From Liolophura sinensis (Eukaryota; Mollusca; Polyplacophora; Chitonida; Chitonidae), in contig NC_088300.1 of the NCBI RefSeq assembly GCF_032854445.1, forward strand, positions 58,688,984 through 58,752,983: a stretch of 64,000 bases of DNA, in the 5' to 3' direction. The notes beneath the pieces were generated by a model. The model searched no databases, was not told the DNA's origin, and worked only from the letters and a program-made list of their open reading frames with translations. Position 1 is the stretch's first letter. Each line of letters starts with the position of its first letter. This document shows positions 39,059 through 51,700 of this stretch, piece by piece. Position numbers and translations under genes: made by a program.

Positions 39059-42000
39059 TCAGAAGAATTCACATCCCATGCTGTCCGAGTTATCAGAGAC
39101 TGTGGAATGAGCAAGCTGAAGTTTCACTTCACAACCAATAATCCCTGTCTTGATTGGATCATTTGACTCTGAAGATTCGCTGAGATCAGACTGCGGACTA
39201 GTGTTGCCAGAGATGTCGTCAAGGTTACGACCAGCAGTCTCAGTCCTCAACCCAAAGGAAAACAAGAGTTGGAGGAAGAAGCAAGCTGCCCAGACAACGG
39301 GATAAAGCCAGGGAATCTGACTGGACAAAAGGGTCTCCCCGACAAATGGAGTCACTAAGCTGGGAATCTCAATAATGATATTCATCCACGCCATGGCCGT
39401 ACTTCTCACAGGGGTTGGGTAAATCTCGGGGGTGAAGGTGTTGAGGATGGAATAAACGGGTACCATGAAGAAGTAGCACACAACGGCACAGACAGCCCGG
39501 AGAAAGTCTACATTGACCATTGCAAAAGCAATCAGGCAGATACATGTGGAGACGGAGAAGAAGCGCAAACACCAAATACGGCCAAACATGTGACGCTCAA
39601 TCAGTATCATGGCCAGCAACAAGCCCGGAATTTCTCCAATAAAGATGGTGAACATACTGAAGTAAGGGTCCACCCCTTGCTTCATCATATACTCTGGCAT
39701 ATACATTGTCACCCCCCAAAAACCCATTGACTGCAAAACCCAGACAAATGAAGCAAACACAGTCTTGCGTCTGAGCTTCTTGGTGAACAGGTGCTGAATG
39801 CGTCCCCGTTGTGAGTTTTGTGGGCAGTCCACAAGGATTTCAACTGAAAAATGAGATTAGAAACATTTGTGATTTGTGAGAACTGATGCACTTAATAATC
39901 TGTCTAAAATGACTCTTCATGCTATGTTGAATGACTTCAGAAGCAAGCTTCTTTCTGAGAGCTTGTGCTGTGAGAATGTCAATACATTCACTTTCAGGAC
40001 AGTACCCACTGAAAAGAGGACCACTTTGTGTTTTGCGTATATGTATATGATGTTATCTAGTTCATTTCAGGCCGCCGACAACTTGGCATTTGCTGTCTTA
40101 CACGCATCAACACTCTCATTGTCTAAATAGCATGTGAGTTAATACAAACTTCTGTTTCACAGCCTCTTTTATCCCAAACCAGGTTTTGTTAACGTTCACA
40201 ATTCAACCTCTAAATCTCTTTCTTCAGTTGAATTTACGCTTAGAATTATTTTGAAAATAATGCTGAAAATAATTGGTTTTGTCACTGAAGATGACATCTT
40301 CATAGCATTATACAGATTATTTCTCTATACCCTGTATTTCTCTCAGAATGTTTCAAAATATTGGTCCCCGTTTTTCATGAAAGGGTTGAAGAATTAGGGT
40401 ATGTTGTGCAGGTTGTTCAGTTGTCTATATACGATAATTTCTAGTCATTCTCAGATGTAGTTCTCAGAATATCTCAAATGCAGTGTTGTTCATTACACTA
40501 TACCGTCCCACTTTATTCATCTTCTGCTCACAGCCTCCACCGTATGAAGTGCTCAGATATGTCAGGTCTCAAACAGAACCTTACTAGTTAAGTTTACCAA
40601 AACTGATTTATGAAGTTTTGTGAAAATGGGCCCGGTACTACATGTACATGAGACAAGAAAAAACCCCTACCAGTCACATCATCCCTGTAACATATTATCC
40701 ATACACAATATCCATCTAGTCACAGCATAACACACCATATCTATACACAACATCCATCTAGACACAGCATAACACACTATACTCACATACAACATCCATC
40801 TAGTCACAGCATAACACACCATATCCATACAAAACATCCATCTAGACACAGCATAACACATCATATCTATACAAAACATCCATCTAGACAGCATAACACA
40901 CTATACTCACAAACAACATCCATCTAGTCACAGCATAACACACCATATCCATACAAAACATCCATCTAGACACAGCATAACACATCATATCTATACAAAA
41001 CATCCATCTAGACACAGTATAACACACTATACTCACAAACAACATCCATCTAGTCACAGCATAACACACCATATCTATACACAACATCCATCTAGACACC
41101 GCATAACACACTATACTCACATACAACATCCATCTAGTCACAGCATAACACACCATATCTATACACAACATCCATCTAGACACCGCATAACACACTATAC
41201 TCACATACAACATCCATCTAGTTGCAGCATAACACACCATATCTATACACAACATCCATCTAGACACATAATAACAAACTATACTCACATACAACATCCA
41301 TCTAGTCACAGCATAACACACCATATCTATGCACAACATCTATCTAGACACAGCATAACACATCATATCCACACACAACATCCATCTAGTCACAGCATAA
41401 AACACCATATCTATACACAACATCCACCTAGTCATAGCAAAACACACCATACTCACATACAACATCCATCTAGTCACAGCATAGCACACCATATCTATAC
41501 ACAACATCCACCTAGTCATAGCAAAACACACCATACTCACACACAACATCCATCTTGTCACAATATAACACACCATATCTATACACAACATCCATCTAGA
41601 CACAGCATAACATACTATACTCACAAACAACATTCATCTAGTCACAGCATAACACACCATACTCACATACAACATCCATCTAGTCACAGCATAACACACC
41701 ATACTCACATGCAATATCCATCTAGTCACAGCACAATGCACCGTACCCACATACAACATCCTTCTAGTCACAACACATCATATCCACACACAACATCCAT
41801 TTAGTCACAGCATAACACACCATGTCCAAACACATCCATTTAGTCACAGCATAACACATCATATCCACACACAACATCTATCTAGTCACAGCATAACACA
41901 CCATGTCCACACACAACATCCATCTAGTCACAGCATAACACACCATGTCCACACACAACATCCATCTAGTCACAGCACAACACATCATATCCACACACAC

Positions 42001-44994
42001 CATCCATTTAGTCACAGCATAACACACCATGTCCACACACAACATCCATTTAGTCACAGCATAACATGCCATGTCCACACACAACATCCTTCTAGTCACA
42101 GCATAACACATCATATCCACACACAACATCCATTTAGTCACAGCATAACACACCATGTCCACACACAACATCCATTTGGTCACAGCATAACACATCATAT
42201 CCACACACAACATCCATCTAGTCACAGCATAACACACAATGTCCACACACATCCATTTAGTCACAGCATAACACATCATATCCACACACAACATCCATCT
42301 AGTCACAGCATAACACACCATGTCCACACACAACATCCATTTAGTCACAGCATAACACATCATATCCACACACAACATCCTTCTAGTCACAGCATAACAC
42401 ACCATGTCCACACACAACATCCATTTAGTCACAGCATAACACACCATGTCCACACACAACATCCTTCTAGTCACAGCATAACACATCATATCCACACACA
42501 ACATCCATCCAATCACAGCATAAAACACCATGTCCACACACAAAATCCATTTAGTCACAGCATAACACATCATATGCACACACAACATCCATCTAGTCAC
42601 AGCATAACACACCATGTCCACACACATCCATTTAGTCACAGCATAACACATCATGTCCACACACAACATCCATCTAGTCACAGCATAACACACCATGTCC
42701 ACACACAACATCCATCTAGTCACAGCATAACACATCATGTCCACACACAACATCCCTCTAGTCACAGCATAACACACCATGTCCACACACAACATCCATT
42801 TAGTCACAGCATAACACACCATACTACTGTAATGCAGAAAATTCCATCCTGTCCCCATATAACACACTATCCCATCTAGCCACAGCATGTTAAAACACAA
42901 CATATTCATAACACAGCATCCATCTAGTCACAGCTCACCATGATATGGCTGAGATATTGTCAATGTGGGGTTGAGCCATAATCACCCCATAACAAACCAT
43001 ACTTACACACATACACACAATTATGGCTTATATGGCATTTTTTGCTATTTCTCTTAATCAAGCCTGCAGACATCCGGGCATTTGCCACTTTACTTGTGCC
43101 AACACACTTTACTTGCATGGACACAGTGGTGAAAACATAATCTAAATATCATTGGAGTTAATACAAAACTATGCTTCACTGCCAACAATGTTTGTTGCTG
43201 TGTGAATTGTTCTGTTGTCCTACATACTATAATTTCCAGTTATCATCAGCTGTACTTCTCAGAGTATTGTCCAGTGTACTTCAATTCCCTTTACCTTTCC
43301 ATGTTACTTTTCACATCGTTGTCTGTTGCAGCATGCGATTTATTTTCCCGGATATGCATAATTTCGACAGCATGTTAGACTTACCATCAGGAAGTACTGT
43401 TTTGTTGTCCTTGGCAATAAGCTTCAGAACTTTTACAGCTTTCTCCGTCTGGTTGCTTGTAAGCAGATATCGTGGAGACTCATGGGTGGTAAAGATTCTC
43501 ACAAGTACAACAAAAACTGATGGAATGGCACAAGTGGCGAGGAACACCCTCCACCCGTACTTATCCAGGAGAAGCCAGGCCAACCCGCCAGCCAGCACCG
43601 CACCCAGGGCACCACACAGTGTGATGACCACCATAAAACATCCACGATTAGACCGGGGAAGGAATTCTGAAAATAGTATGATTTAAGACAAACATTAGTT
43701 ATGGCCTCAAAAAATTTAATAGTTCAATTTTGAAAGTATACGTGAAAAGTTAGTATAAAACGAAATGTATGGTTGTAAGGAAATGAAGATGTGCCCAAAA
43801 AATGGGAATCAACTTTTGATAATAGACCCTCTGTTTTATGGAATGGTGGGAAATGATGTTAATGAACATAATGAGAATGTCAGCTTAGCGACCCCTATTC
43901 AGACTCACATCCACTCAGAAAAACCACAAAAATTATGGTTAACACACTACAATAAACAGTCAACATTTGCTACATCCAAATACATGTCAATGGCTAGGTC
44001 TGGATGCCCACACACCTACCTAAGATGAGGACGAAGTTGACGGCAGATAAACCTCCAATGGCCATGGACACAAATGCCCTCAGAGTTATCAACAAGCCAA
44101 AGGACGTTGATGCTGATGATGCAAATCCAAACACCATAAACATCAGCATGCTAATCAGAAATGGCTTCTGTCTGCCAAACCGATCACTGAGAGTTCCGAC
44201 CACATATCCGCCCACAATTCCCGACACACCTGTACAGAAGGGCAACCAAGAAAAGCTGTACTTTGACAAGTTCCACTGCTTCTTCAAAGGTGTGCTTAAA
44301 AATACCAAGCACATAATTTGAGCGCACATTGCGAAATATGCCCCACCAGTCAACACCAACATTTTGATCTGGAACCAGCCAAACTTCAGTTCCATTAGCA
44401 CATCATCAAGATTTTTAGTGAGGCATCAGATGTCAGTAGATGAGATCCTGGACCTGGGTCGACAGCAGTGCAGTTCACATCCCCATTTGCTCTCGTCTCT
44501 GTCATATCCTGTCCACTTTCATCATCTAACACAAAGGTTTCTGTAGTTTCTGATGATGGCAATAAGGCTTGGTCTCTTTCCAGTTGTCTGCTCTTAGGAC
44601 AAAAATTTTGCTCATTAATTTTGTCTTCAGGATCAGGAACCTGTTTTTTACTTGACAGATCATCATCACTTACACCAATGCTGGTCTTCTCAGGTGTGAC
44701 GTTCAGGCTTTTAGTACATGCATCATCATCGTCACCATGGCAGAATCTGACCCCATCACTGTACTCTTCAGCATTATTATGGTTAGTCTGGCCCTCCATA
44801 AGAGAAGTAGTTTCTGCTTCTGACTGGGGTAGTGTCTCACACTTTTCGTCTTTTTCCATCCCTGGTGGTTCCTGTCCCTCTCCACAGACAGCCTCAGGTG
44901 TATCCCCATCTACCTGTTCTGAAAAACTACACTTACTGCTCTCATCATCTCTATCTTCTTGACTAAGTGTCAAACCCTTCCTTTCCGTATCCAT
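39059..44994 (-). CDS. SVOP-like: SV2/SVOP-like major facilitator transporter, three exons, apparent 1-nt frameshift
   Basis: Exons are 44994-44020, 43666-43385 and 39843-39059, with clean GT/AG sites. The start has a strong Kozak context (ACCATGG). Exon 1 encodes about 190 acidic, Ser/Asp-rich cytosolic residues, then 'LMELKFGWFQIKM' and TM1-TM4, including the MFS loop motif GTLSDRFGRQ and the LRAFVSMAIGG segment. Exon 2 encodes 'EFLPRSNRG', TM5-TM6 and THESPRYLL (the PESPR-type motif). Exon 3 encodes TM7-TM12 with TPEIYPTPVRS. Twelve helices are accounted for. This is the SVOP/SV2 group (SLC22-like fold) of synaptic-vesicle-associated transporters; the substrate is unknown. The acidic N-terminus is longer than in SVOP. 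The exons sum to 2042 nt, one short of a multiple of three: the N-terminal frame stops at 44395, and the transporter frame is reached only by one extra base in the five-A run at 44414-44418. Either this is an assembly or allelic deletion, or translation starts at the internal ATG (44395). Confidence 0.87.
40680..42940. repeat. 42-bp minisatellite in the last coding intron of the transporter
   Basis: About fifty units of CATCCATCTAGTCACAGCAT + AACACACCATGTCCACACACAA. Units alternate between two types, making an 84-bp higher-order repeat: CACCATATCTATACAC / CACTATACTCACATAC at 40680-41640 and CACCATGTCCACAC / CATCATATCCACAC at 41780-42830. A few 39-bp units lack three bases. Because 42 is 14 codons, minus-strand frames stay open for hundreds of codons (MLCVDMVCYAVTRW repeats). 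These are artefacts of the repeat and lie inside an intron whose flanking exons join in phase. Confidence 0.95.
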
Positions 44995-45257
44995 GGTAAA
45001 AGTTCTGAGATTCCTGGGACATCTCACAATGCAGTAGATCTAAAAAGTGTTCAGCCTTTTCGTCCAACCTCTCTGAAGGATTTAAGCAGAGAAACTTTCT
45101 AATCTGTCTCCCATGTATTATACTGGTCACAGGCACAGCTACTCAGGGACCACAGCTGCACCCAGTCTGAACACCCAGTTGTCTGCCCATGTTACCTGAG
45201 GGAAACACTTTCTAGACACATCTGTCTCTGGTCTTCTGCCTATTGTCATGGTGACAT

Positions 45258-47027
45258 CTGTTAAAACAAGCAATTTACATATTCCATTAAAACAGAAAAA
45301 CAAAACCATAAAAGCCTATGTACACCAATCAGGCTATTAAAGAACACCTAGACTGAGTTAGGGGCAGTACATTTTCTTTCAACATGAGTTTCTGGGTCAA
45401 TCAGTAGGTAGTGTACTTGACTCATCAAATTAAACTTTTCCAGGTTAGCACAAGTGTGATAACATAGAGTTATACTTATTAAAACCTACTTGTATGCCTC
45501 TATTAATGCACATGTCGATACATCCTTTTGTGTTTCATGGAGACGTACACTTCATGTAGTAAAGAACCATCCAGTATGAAACTACATGTATACATGTGCT
45601 GTGGCATAGGCTGAATGTAGCAAAGCACTGTCATGTGATCTACATATACACATCCATACAGATGTAGACACTATGCACAATCAGGTTGGGCCATCCTTGA
45701 AAATATGTTCGTTGGGCATAACCCAACCAGTCCTCTAAAAAAATGGCCCATTCTAAAGTCTTATTGGGATATTGATGAGAAAGTTTTTTTGCTTTCCTTT
45801 TAAATCCCTATCATTTTCATTAGTCAAAATAAATAAAAAATCTCTGACCAACTTCCATTCTTAGTGATGGGGTCCAGTTAGTCCTAACAAAGAATGTTTT
45901 AAGGATGGCCAAACTGTATATCAGTATACAACTTGAGCCAGGTACGTCTCCATCCACAGGCTGTGTAAGATAGCAATGAAGACTCTCTGCCAAATATGAT
46001 ATTGCCAAGACTAATCATTCGTGCGGCTTAGGCTGGCTGGTTTATAACACTGTATCAACCCATACTATAGATCTTATCAACTAGACCGACTTATTAGGTT
46101 GCTGACAAAATTGCTGGGTATATGATACATATACTGAATCAATCATCACAACCTTACCTATAATGTACACGTAGAAGTACCTGAACATGCATATACAGAT
46201 GAACAAGATTTATTCTATGTATAACACAAGCTGTTTTATTCTCGCAAAAAGACGGTGATTGTGATACATCATGAGAAAGTACAAACTATTCAGTACAAGA
46301 CACTATGAGTGTTAACATGCACCTCCTATTTACACTCAATGCTGTTGGTTGAAAAAGCAGTTCATGATCACAATTACGCTTTGTATTAGAACGTATTGGG
46401 TATATACATCTACATCTAGTTTGTAAAATCAAACTAAATTATCTGAAGAGAAACACAAAAATATACATATTAATGAAGTGGAATATTTCAAGTAAAAAAG
46501 CATGACCCAAAAAGATCCAAAACTATAGGATCTTGATTGACATGTAACTTAACGTTCAACTGCTTGTCTTGCAGAAGAATTCCTCAAACAAAAACTTGCT
46601 TAACTTCTATCAACAGCAAACCAGAAAACATTTTTTTCTGAAACACAGCTATCATGATTATAATCGTGCAATGGGGAAGTAGATGTTAGGGCGGGTGGGG
46701 GTGGATGATTTTAATAATGTGAACATTTTAATCTTTACTTGAGCAATTAGCTTGTAGGTCAAGTAGGTACCATATCTACCTATTTAACATACAAGCTAGG
46801 GAAAATGATTGCCTATGCTGGATCAAACAGTGAAGAATGGGAAAATAATAAAGTATCTGGTACATCCGTACACCTGCATGTATCATTTTTCTGAAACTCC
46901 AATGAATGAATCACATTATGACACAGCTAAATAATCACACAGACACAAGATATATATGATTTAAATTATTTCCGATTTCTAAACCTTTCCTTACTGCTGC
47001 TGTCTTCTGACGATAGGAAGAAACACC
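45258..47027. other. probable 5' UTR intron of the transporter gene
   Basis: A good minus-strand acceptor (TTGTTTTAACAG) ends at 45258, so exon 1 probably includes 5' UTR from 45257, with a short upstream ORF (ATG TCA CCA TGA). The intron would reach up to the minus-strand donor CGG|GTAAGATG at 48485. No exon is visible inside. An imperfect palindrome (TAGCTTGTA...TACAAGCTA) lies at about 46748-46800. Confidence 0.5.
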
Positions 47028-47955
47028 ACATTGTGAGGTAACTCTGTAGGGCTATGATCATGTATACTCTCAAAGCCCTGTCTTCTTCCATAAGCTTACC
47101 TTGAACACCTCTGTACTTCCCTTGCTGGCTTCAGTATACTACTGCAGGGCGCAAAAAACTTTGTCTGCCTGTAGTCACAGTCGTCTCAGCTATCAGTTCC
47201 AGATAGGTGTTACCATGTGTCATCACTAGTAAACCCACACAAGCATAAAACTATAATGGAAATTGGATAAATTCCAATTCCAACTCCAACCCCCATGTTT
47301 GAATGCATACTCCTCACAGTGAGGGGAATCATGTATACAATTACCACTGCCACTACAGAGTATGAAATATGCTAAAAGTGTCAGTAGTCATCCCCCTTGT
47401 ATGGACTGTGAGGAGTATGCAGTCAAACATGGCAGTTGGAGTCCACTATTGTTTGATGCTTGTGTGGGTTTACTAATGATGACACATGAGAACACCAACC
47501 TGGAATTGATAGCTGAGATGACTGTGACTACAGACAGACAAATTATTTGGTGCCCAGCAGTAGTATACTGATTTATTTATTTGTTTATTTGATTGGTGTT
47601 TTACGCCATACTCAAAAATATTACACTTATATGACGGCAGCCAGCATTATATTGGGAGGAAACCGGGCAGAGCCTGGGCGAAATCCACGACCATCCGCAG
47701 GTTGCTGGAAGACCTTCGAGGAAGCCAGCATGAGCTGGACTTGAACTCACAGCGACCGAATTAGTGAGAGGTTCCTGCATGGGTCATTGTGCTGCGCTAG
47801 CGCACTAACCAGCTGAGCCACGGAGGCCCCCAGTAGTATACTGAAGCCAGCAAAGAAAGTACAGAGGTGTTCCAGGTAAGCTTATGGAACAAGACAGGGC
47901 TGTGATTGTATGGGTAATCACTGCCCAACATAGCTAACTGTGAGGTAGATCCAAA
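47028..47955. repeat. long inverted repeat (foldback), right arm split by a SINE
   Basis: The left arm (about 47028-47335) read in reverse matches the right arm (about 47385-47955, minus the SINE). Examples are GGTAAGCTTATGGAA-AAGACAGGGCT, CAGTAGTATACTGAAGCCAGCAA-G-AAGTACAGAGGTGTTC, and GACTGTGACTACAG-CAGACAAA. The arms differ at several per cent or more of positions. The turn is near 47340-47380. It may be a foldback/MITE-type element or an inverted duplication. Confidence 0.85.
47571..47830 (-). mobile_element. full-length SINE family 1 inserted in the inverted repeat
   Basis: The head, body and tail are complete. A perfect 13-bp target duplication CAGTAGTATACTG flanks it at 47558-47570 and 47831-47843. 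The left arm of the inverted repeat keeps the unoccupied single copy of this target in reverse at 47132-47144, a within-window empty site. Confidence 0.96.
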
Positions 47956-48479
47956 TAATTAATTAGCCTACATAACTTTCATTATAGATGTTCATAGTTG
48001 ATTGCCTCCATTAGCGCATACTGTAAGTGCACACATAAACAGGTATGAAACATTTATTGTATTTTGACAGAGCATGGTTAGCTCTCCATGGCAGTGTGCA
48101 ATGAGGTTTAACACTTACGTACATAGGCTTGTGTCTACGTTCATACATAAACATGTCCAGCATCTGCAGCTTCTGTCACGTTAACCGTGAATTACTCTAC
48201 CAACAGTCGCTTAAGGTCGCTTACATCCACTTAATGGCTAGTCTCTATTAACCGCGTGTATCGTGTAGAAATTAGCTCGTTTAATCAGTTCTCTTTCGAG
48301 ATTTGGTAGGCCTGTGTATTTGGGCCAAACGTCAACAAATAATAATCATACATAATCAGATGAAGCTAATGCATTTCACCGTTACTGCAATATATCGTTC
48401 TGGAGTGCTCAAAGAAACGTGAACAGGTTTGATCTAAGTAATAATAACTGTAGTTCGAGTATAAACACGCTAAACCTCA

Positions 48480-48738
48480 TCTTACCCGTCTCTTCTTCTG
48501 TCCGCATCAGTTTAAAATTGGCAGACAAGGCTGCAGGGCCCAGCACTTAACTCTCGCATGTTCACCTCGGTGATCGGCTGACCTTTATCATTCTCCACGA
48601 CCCGGATATTTTCACGAATCAATTGTGCGGAGATCTTTACCACAGAAACACGTGTTGTCACGAACTCGACAAAGACGCCGGGAACGAGTGGTCAGTGCAT
48701 CCCGGCTCGCATGGGTTTTGGCAAATTGCCTGTATTTA
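48480..48738. promoter_or_regulatory. probable bidirectional promoter and first exons
   Basis: This stretch is richer in CpG and GC than its surroundings. It has a minus-strand donor (exon end 48486, GTAAGATG) suited to a 5' UTR exon of the transporter, and a plus-strand donor (exon end 48738, GTAAGCTG) suited to the first exon of the BPL_N gene. A CACGTG E-box lies at 48649-48654, between the two. No TATA box is seen. The start sites themselves are inferred. Confidence 0.5.
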
Positions 48739-51700
48739 GTAAGCTGTTAGTGTTGTATACTATATACATGGTGTAAAAGACAGCAGAAGGCGTTTGTCTG
48801 AATGTTCTTGTGTGGGAATGATAACTTGGCATTCACTGATTCTTTGGACATCTGTAAGCATCCTCAACTCAGACACTTCATATTTTACCTTAATGTTATT
48901 CCTTTGTGTTAACTTTTAGCTCTGGATATGCAATTTGGGTGAGGTCAGAGAATATAACCAATTTTATAAGCATAGAACCACACATCTAAACCAGTCTTAC
49001 ATGAACAACCAGGAGAGCCTGATCAAGACTGATAAAGTGTTAAGATAACAACATGAACAAAATCAGTTCAGGAAATATTCATAATATATGTGATCAGATT
49101 AAATGTTTTTAAGACAGCTATACACAGTAGGGTCTTTACATGCATTCTACTAAGACAGTGGGAGTTGTAAAGGCTAGGGTTATATTTACGTGTTGATTTC
49201 CACATGTATTCTGGCGTCCTTTTTTTCCCCACAGTCACATGCTTTTACTGACTTTTCATTGGATAAAATTGAATGGGAAGATGTTCAATCTGCATGCAAA
49301 GAAAAACAGCATAAATAAGATGTTCATCATTCTAGTTTCTGTCACGTGTCACTGTTATAGATGAGATTTCCGCATTGTATTATTCGCGATTCAGACATGT
49401 TTGAAAGGATTTCCAAAGTTTTTTGTGAAAAACTCTGGATTCCAACTTCCTTCAGACAGCCTGTCTGGTCCATAGCCAGATGCTTATACCACTGCACCAC
49501 TCAAGTTGTTGTGCTAGAGTGTGGTTTTTAGACGTCTGGAAGACAGATGAACATGGTAAGGGTTGAATGTGCATATGCGTGTGCCACATGCTTTTGTCAT
49601 GTGGACTACATCTGAAAAGGGTCTCCTCTATATCTGGCCAGCCTCATTCAGGGAAGCATGAATGAATTGATGTAAGTAGTGACATAGAAAGTTACACGTA
49701 AATATTATCCTAGTCTTTACAGCTTTCAAGATGTAAAGTTTGTTGGTAATATTGTCATTATCTTATTTATATCGAATCATATGTTTTCTATTCATATATT
49801 CACAGTTGGCCGAGCCTTGACAAGTTTGAGGATGTCAGGGAGTGACAGGAGTAAGACAAAAGTGTATGTGTACAGTGGGTTGGGATGTTCTGACATGAGT
49901 TCATCTATGCTTCAGGCAGCTCTTGATAAACATGTGGACCTCAACATTCATCAAGTGGAACCCATTTCTGGGGAGAAAATAATAAATGGTATTCCTGCCT
50001 ATTAATTTATGTCTGTATGTGCATATGTATCGTTCCAAAGAAATATCACAGTTAACATATATAGGGGAGCAGATCGTGGATCGTAGCAAGGATACACAAC
50101 TGAGGTGCATGGTTGGTCAATCCTGGAGCCACCGTGGCCTAGTAGTTAGCATGTCAGTGTGGCGCAGTGACCAAGGAGCCTCTTGCCAGTGCTGTCACTG
50201 CGAGTTCAAGCCCAGCTAGCTCATGCTAGCTTTCTCTCATATCATACATGGGAAGGTCAGACATCAACTTGCAGGTGGTCATGGGTTTCCCCCAGGATCT
50301 TTTGGTTTCCCCCCACCACAATGCTAGCTGCCATTGTATAAGTGAACTATTTTTGAGTATGGCGTAAAACACCAATCAAATAAAATAACTAAATATATAA
50401 AATAAGTTGATCTCGGTCTTGAACAGGTAATGTGTACATGCATAATGAAATGTTATAACAGAAAACTCAAAATGAGACTTTCTGCAAATGAAAACTTAAC
50501 TTTTTATTGGTAAACCATCATGTTTGTGCTCAGTTTACTTGTTACAGTTAGGTTTAATACAGCTTGATCAGTTCTGAAACTCAGTAGTTTGAGAGGCCAA
50601 ATGTTTTCCAAAACTGAAATGGCTCATGATATGGCCCTGTGAACATAGTGTGGCATCTGTTTATTGAATGTATGGTTAGATTTGTGCTGTTGGTTTCAGG
50701 TACCTGGAGAACAGATGCAGCACTGATGATATTTGGAGGTGGATTTGACCTTGGGTTTATTGAGTCTCTGGGAAAGAAGGGTGTCCAGTCAGTCCATGAC
50801 TATGTATGGGCCGACGGTGGGGCATACCTGGGTTTATGTGCTGGAGGCTATTTCGCCTGTGACAGTATCGCGTTTGACAAGGCAGGGCCATTAGAAGTAT
50901 GTGGAGAAAGACACCTCAAGTTCTATCCAGGTAATTAAATGAGTTCAGGGGTAGCTCAAGTTCCACTTTACCTCAAAAGCTGTCCATATTTTTCCAGCAT
51001 TAGGGTCATTTGTCTCTGCTTTTTTTGCCTAAAAAGTTTACAAGGCAGTTGGAATAGTCATTCCGCTTGCATTTGTGCAAAAACACAAATAACTGTTAAA
51101 AAATAATACTATAGATGTAGATTGCATTCATTTCACATTGACTTAAGAGTTGTCTCCCCTATTTACCCACGGATGTTTGTCCTCAAGAGAGCTCACACAG
51201 CTTAATCCAGTTCTCAGAGCTTTACTCAGAGCTTCCTTGGTTGGGTAATTTGCCCTATAAATCATTTCATGACTTTATTCCTGCTTTCGTCCACAGGTCA
51301 AGGTATAGGGCCAGCTTACCCAGGGTTTGAGTACAAGTCCAATAAGGGTGCTGTGGCAGCTTCGACAGACTTCTCTTGCCATCAGCCATTGGGTAAACTG
51401 GGGACAATCTGCCTCTACACTGATGGAGGGGGCTACTTCACTGGCCATTCAAAAAATGGAGACAAAAAAACAGCCAGTGATGGAGCAGAGAAATGGAATG
51501 AGAAGCCCGATTCCAGTGAAGGTGTGTCAAATGGCATAGATGTAGAACGGGTCAAGGTTGAAGTTCTTGCTCAATTCCAGGATCTGCCAAATTCTCCTGC
51601 AGCCATTGTTAAGTGCCATGTAGGGAACAGAGGTGGAAAAGCCATCCTATCAGGTGTTCATTTCGAATATTTTCCTGACAAGCTTGTACCTGGAGAAAAG

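Noticed and set aside
41878-42909. 343-codon minus-strand ORF of MLCVDMVCYAVTRW repeats (and the similar ones at 40679-41633, and on the plus strand at 42574)
   Set aside because: The frame stays open only because the minisatellite unit is 42 bp, a multiple of three. It lies within an intron whose flanking exons join in phase.
40680-42940. CRISPR-like array (regular repeats)
   Set aside because: Units are contiguous with no unique spacers, and the sequence is eukaryotic. It is a minisatellite.
44468-44962. 164-codon plus-strand ORF
   Set aside because: Antisense shadow of the Ser/Asp-rich N-terminal exon of the transporter.
49440-49510. tRNA-like sequence (minus strand, GAGTGGTGCAGTGGTATAAGC)
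   Set aside because: Only a box A-like part is present; no closed cloverleaf or box B. Probably a SINE-head relic or chance.
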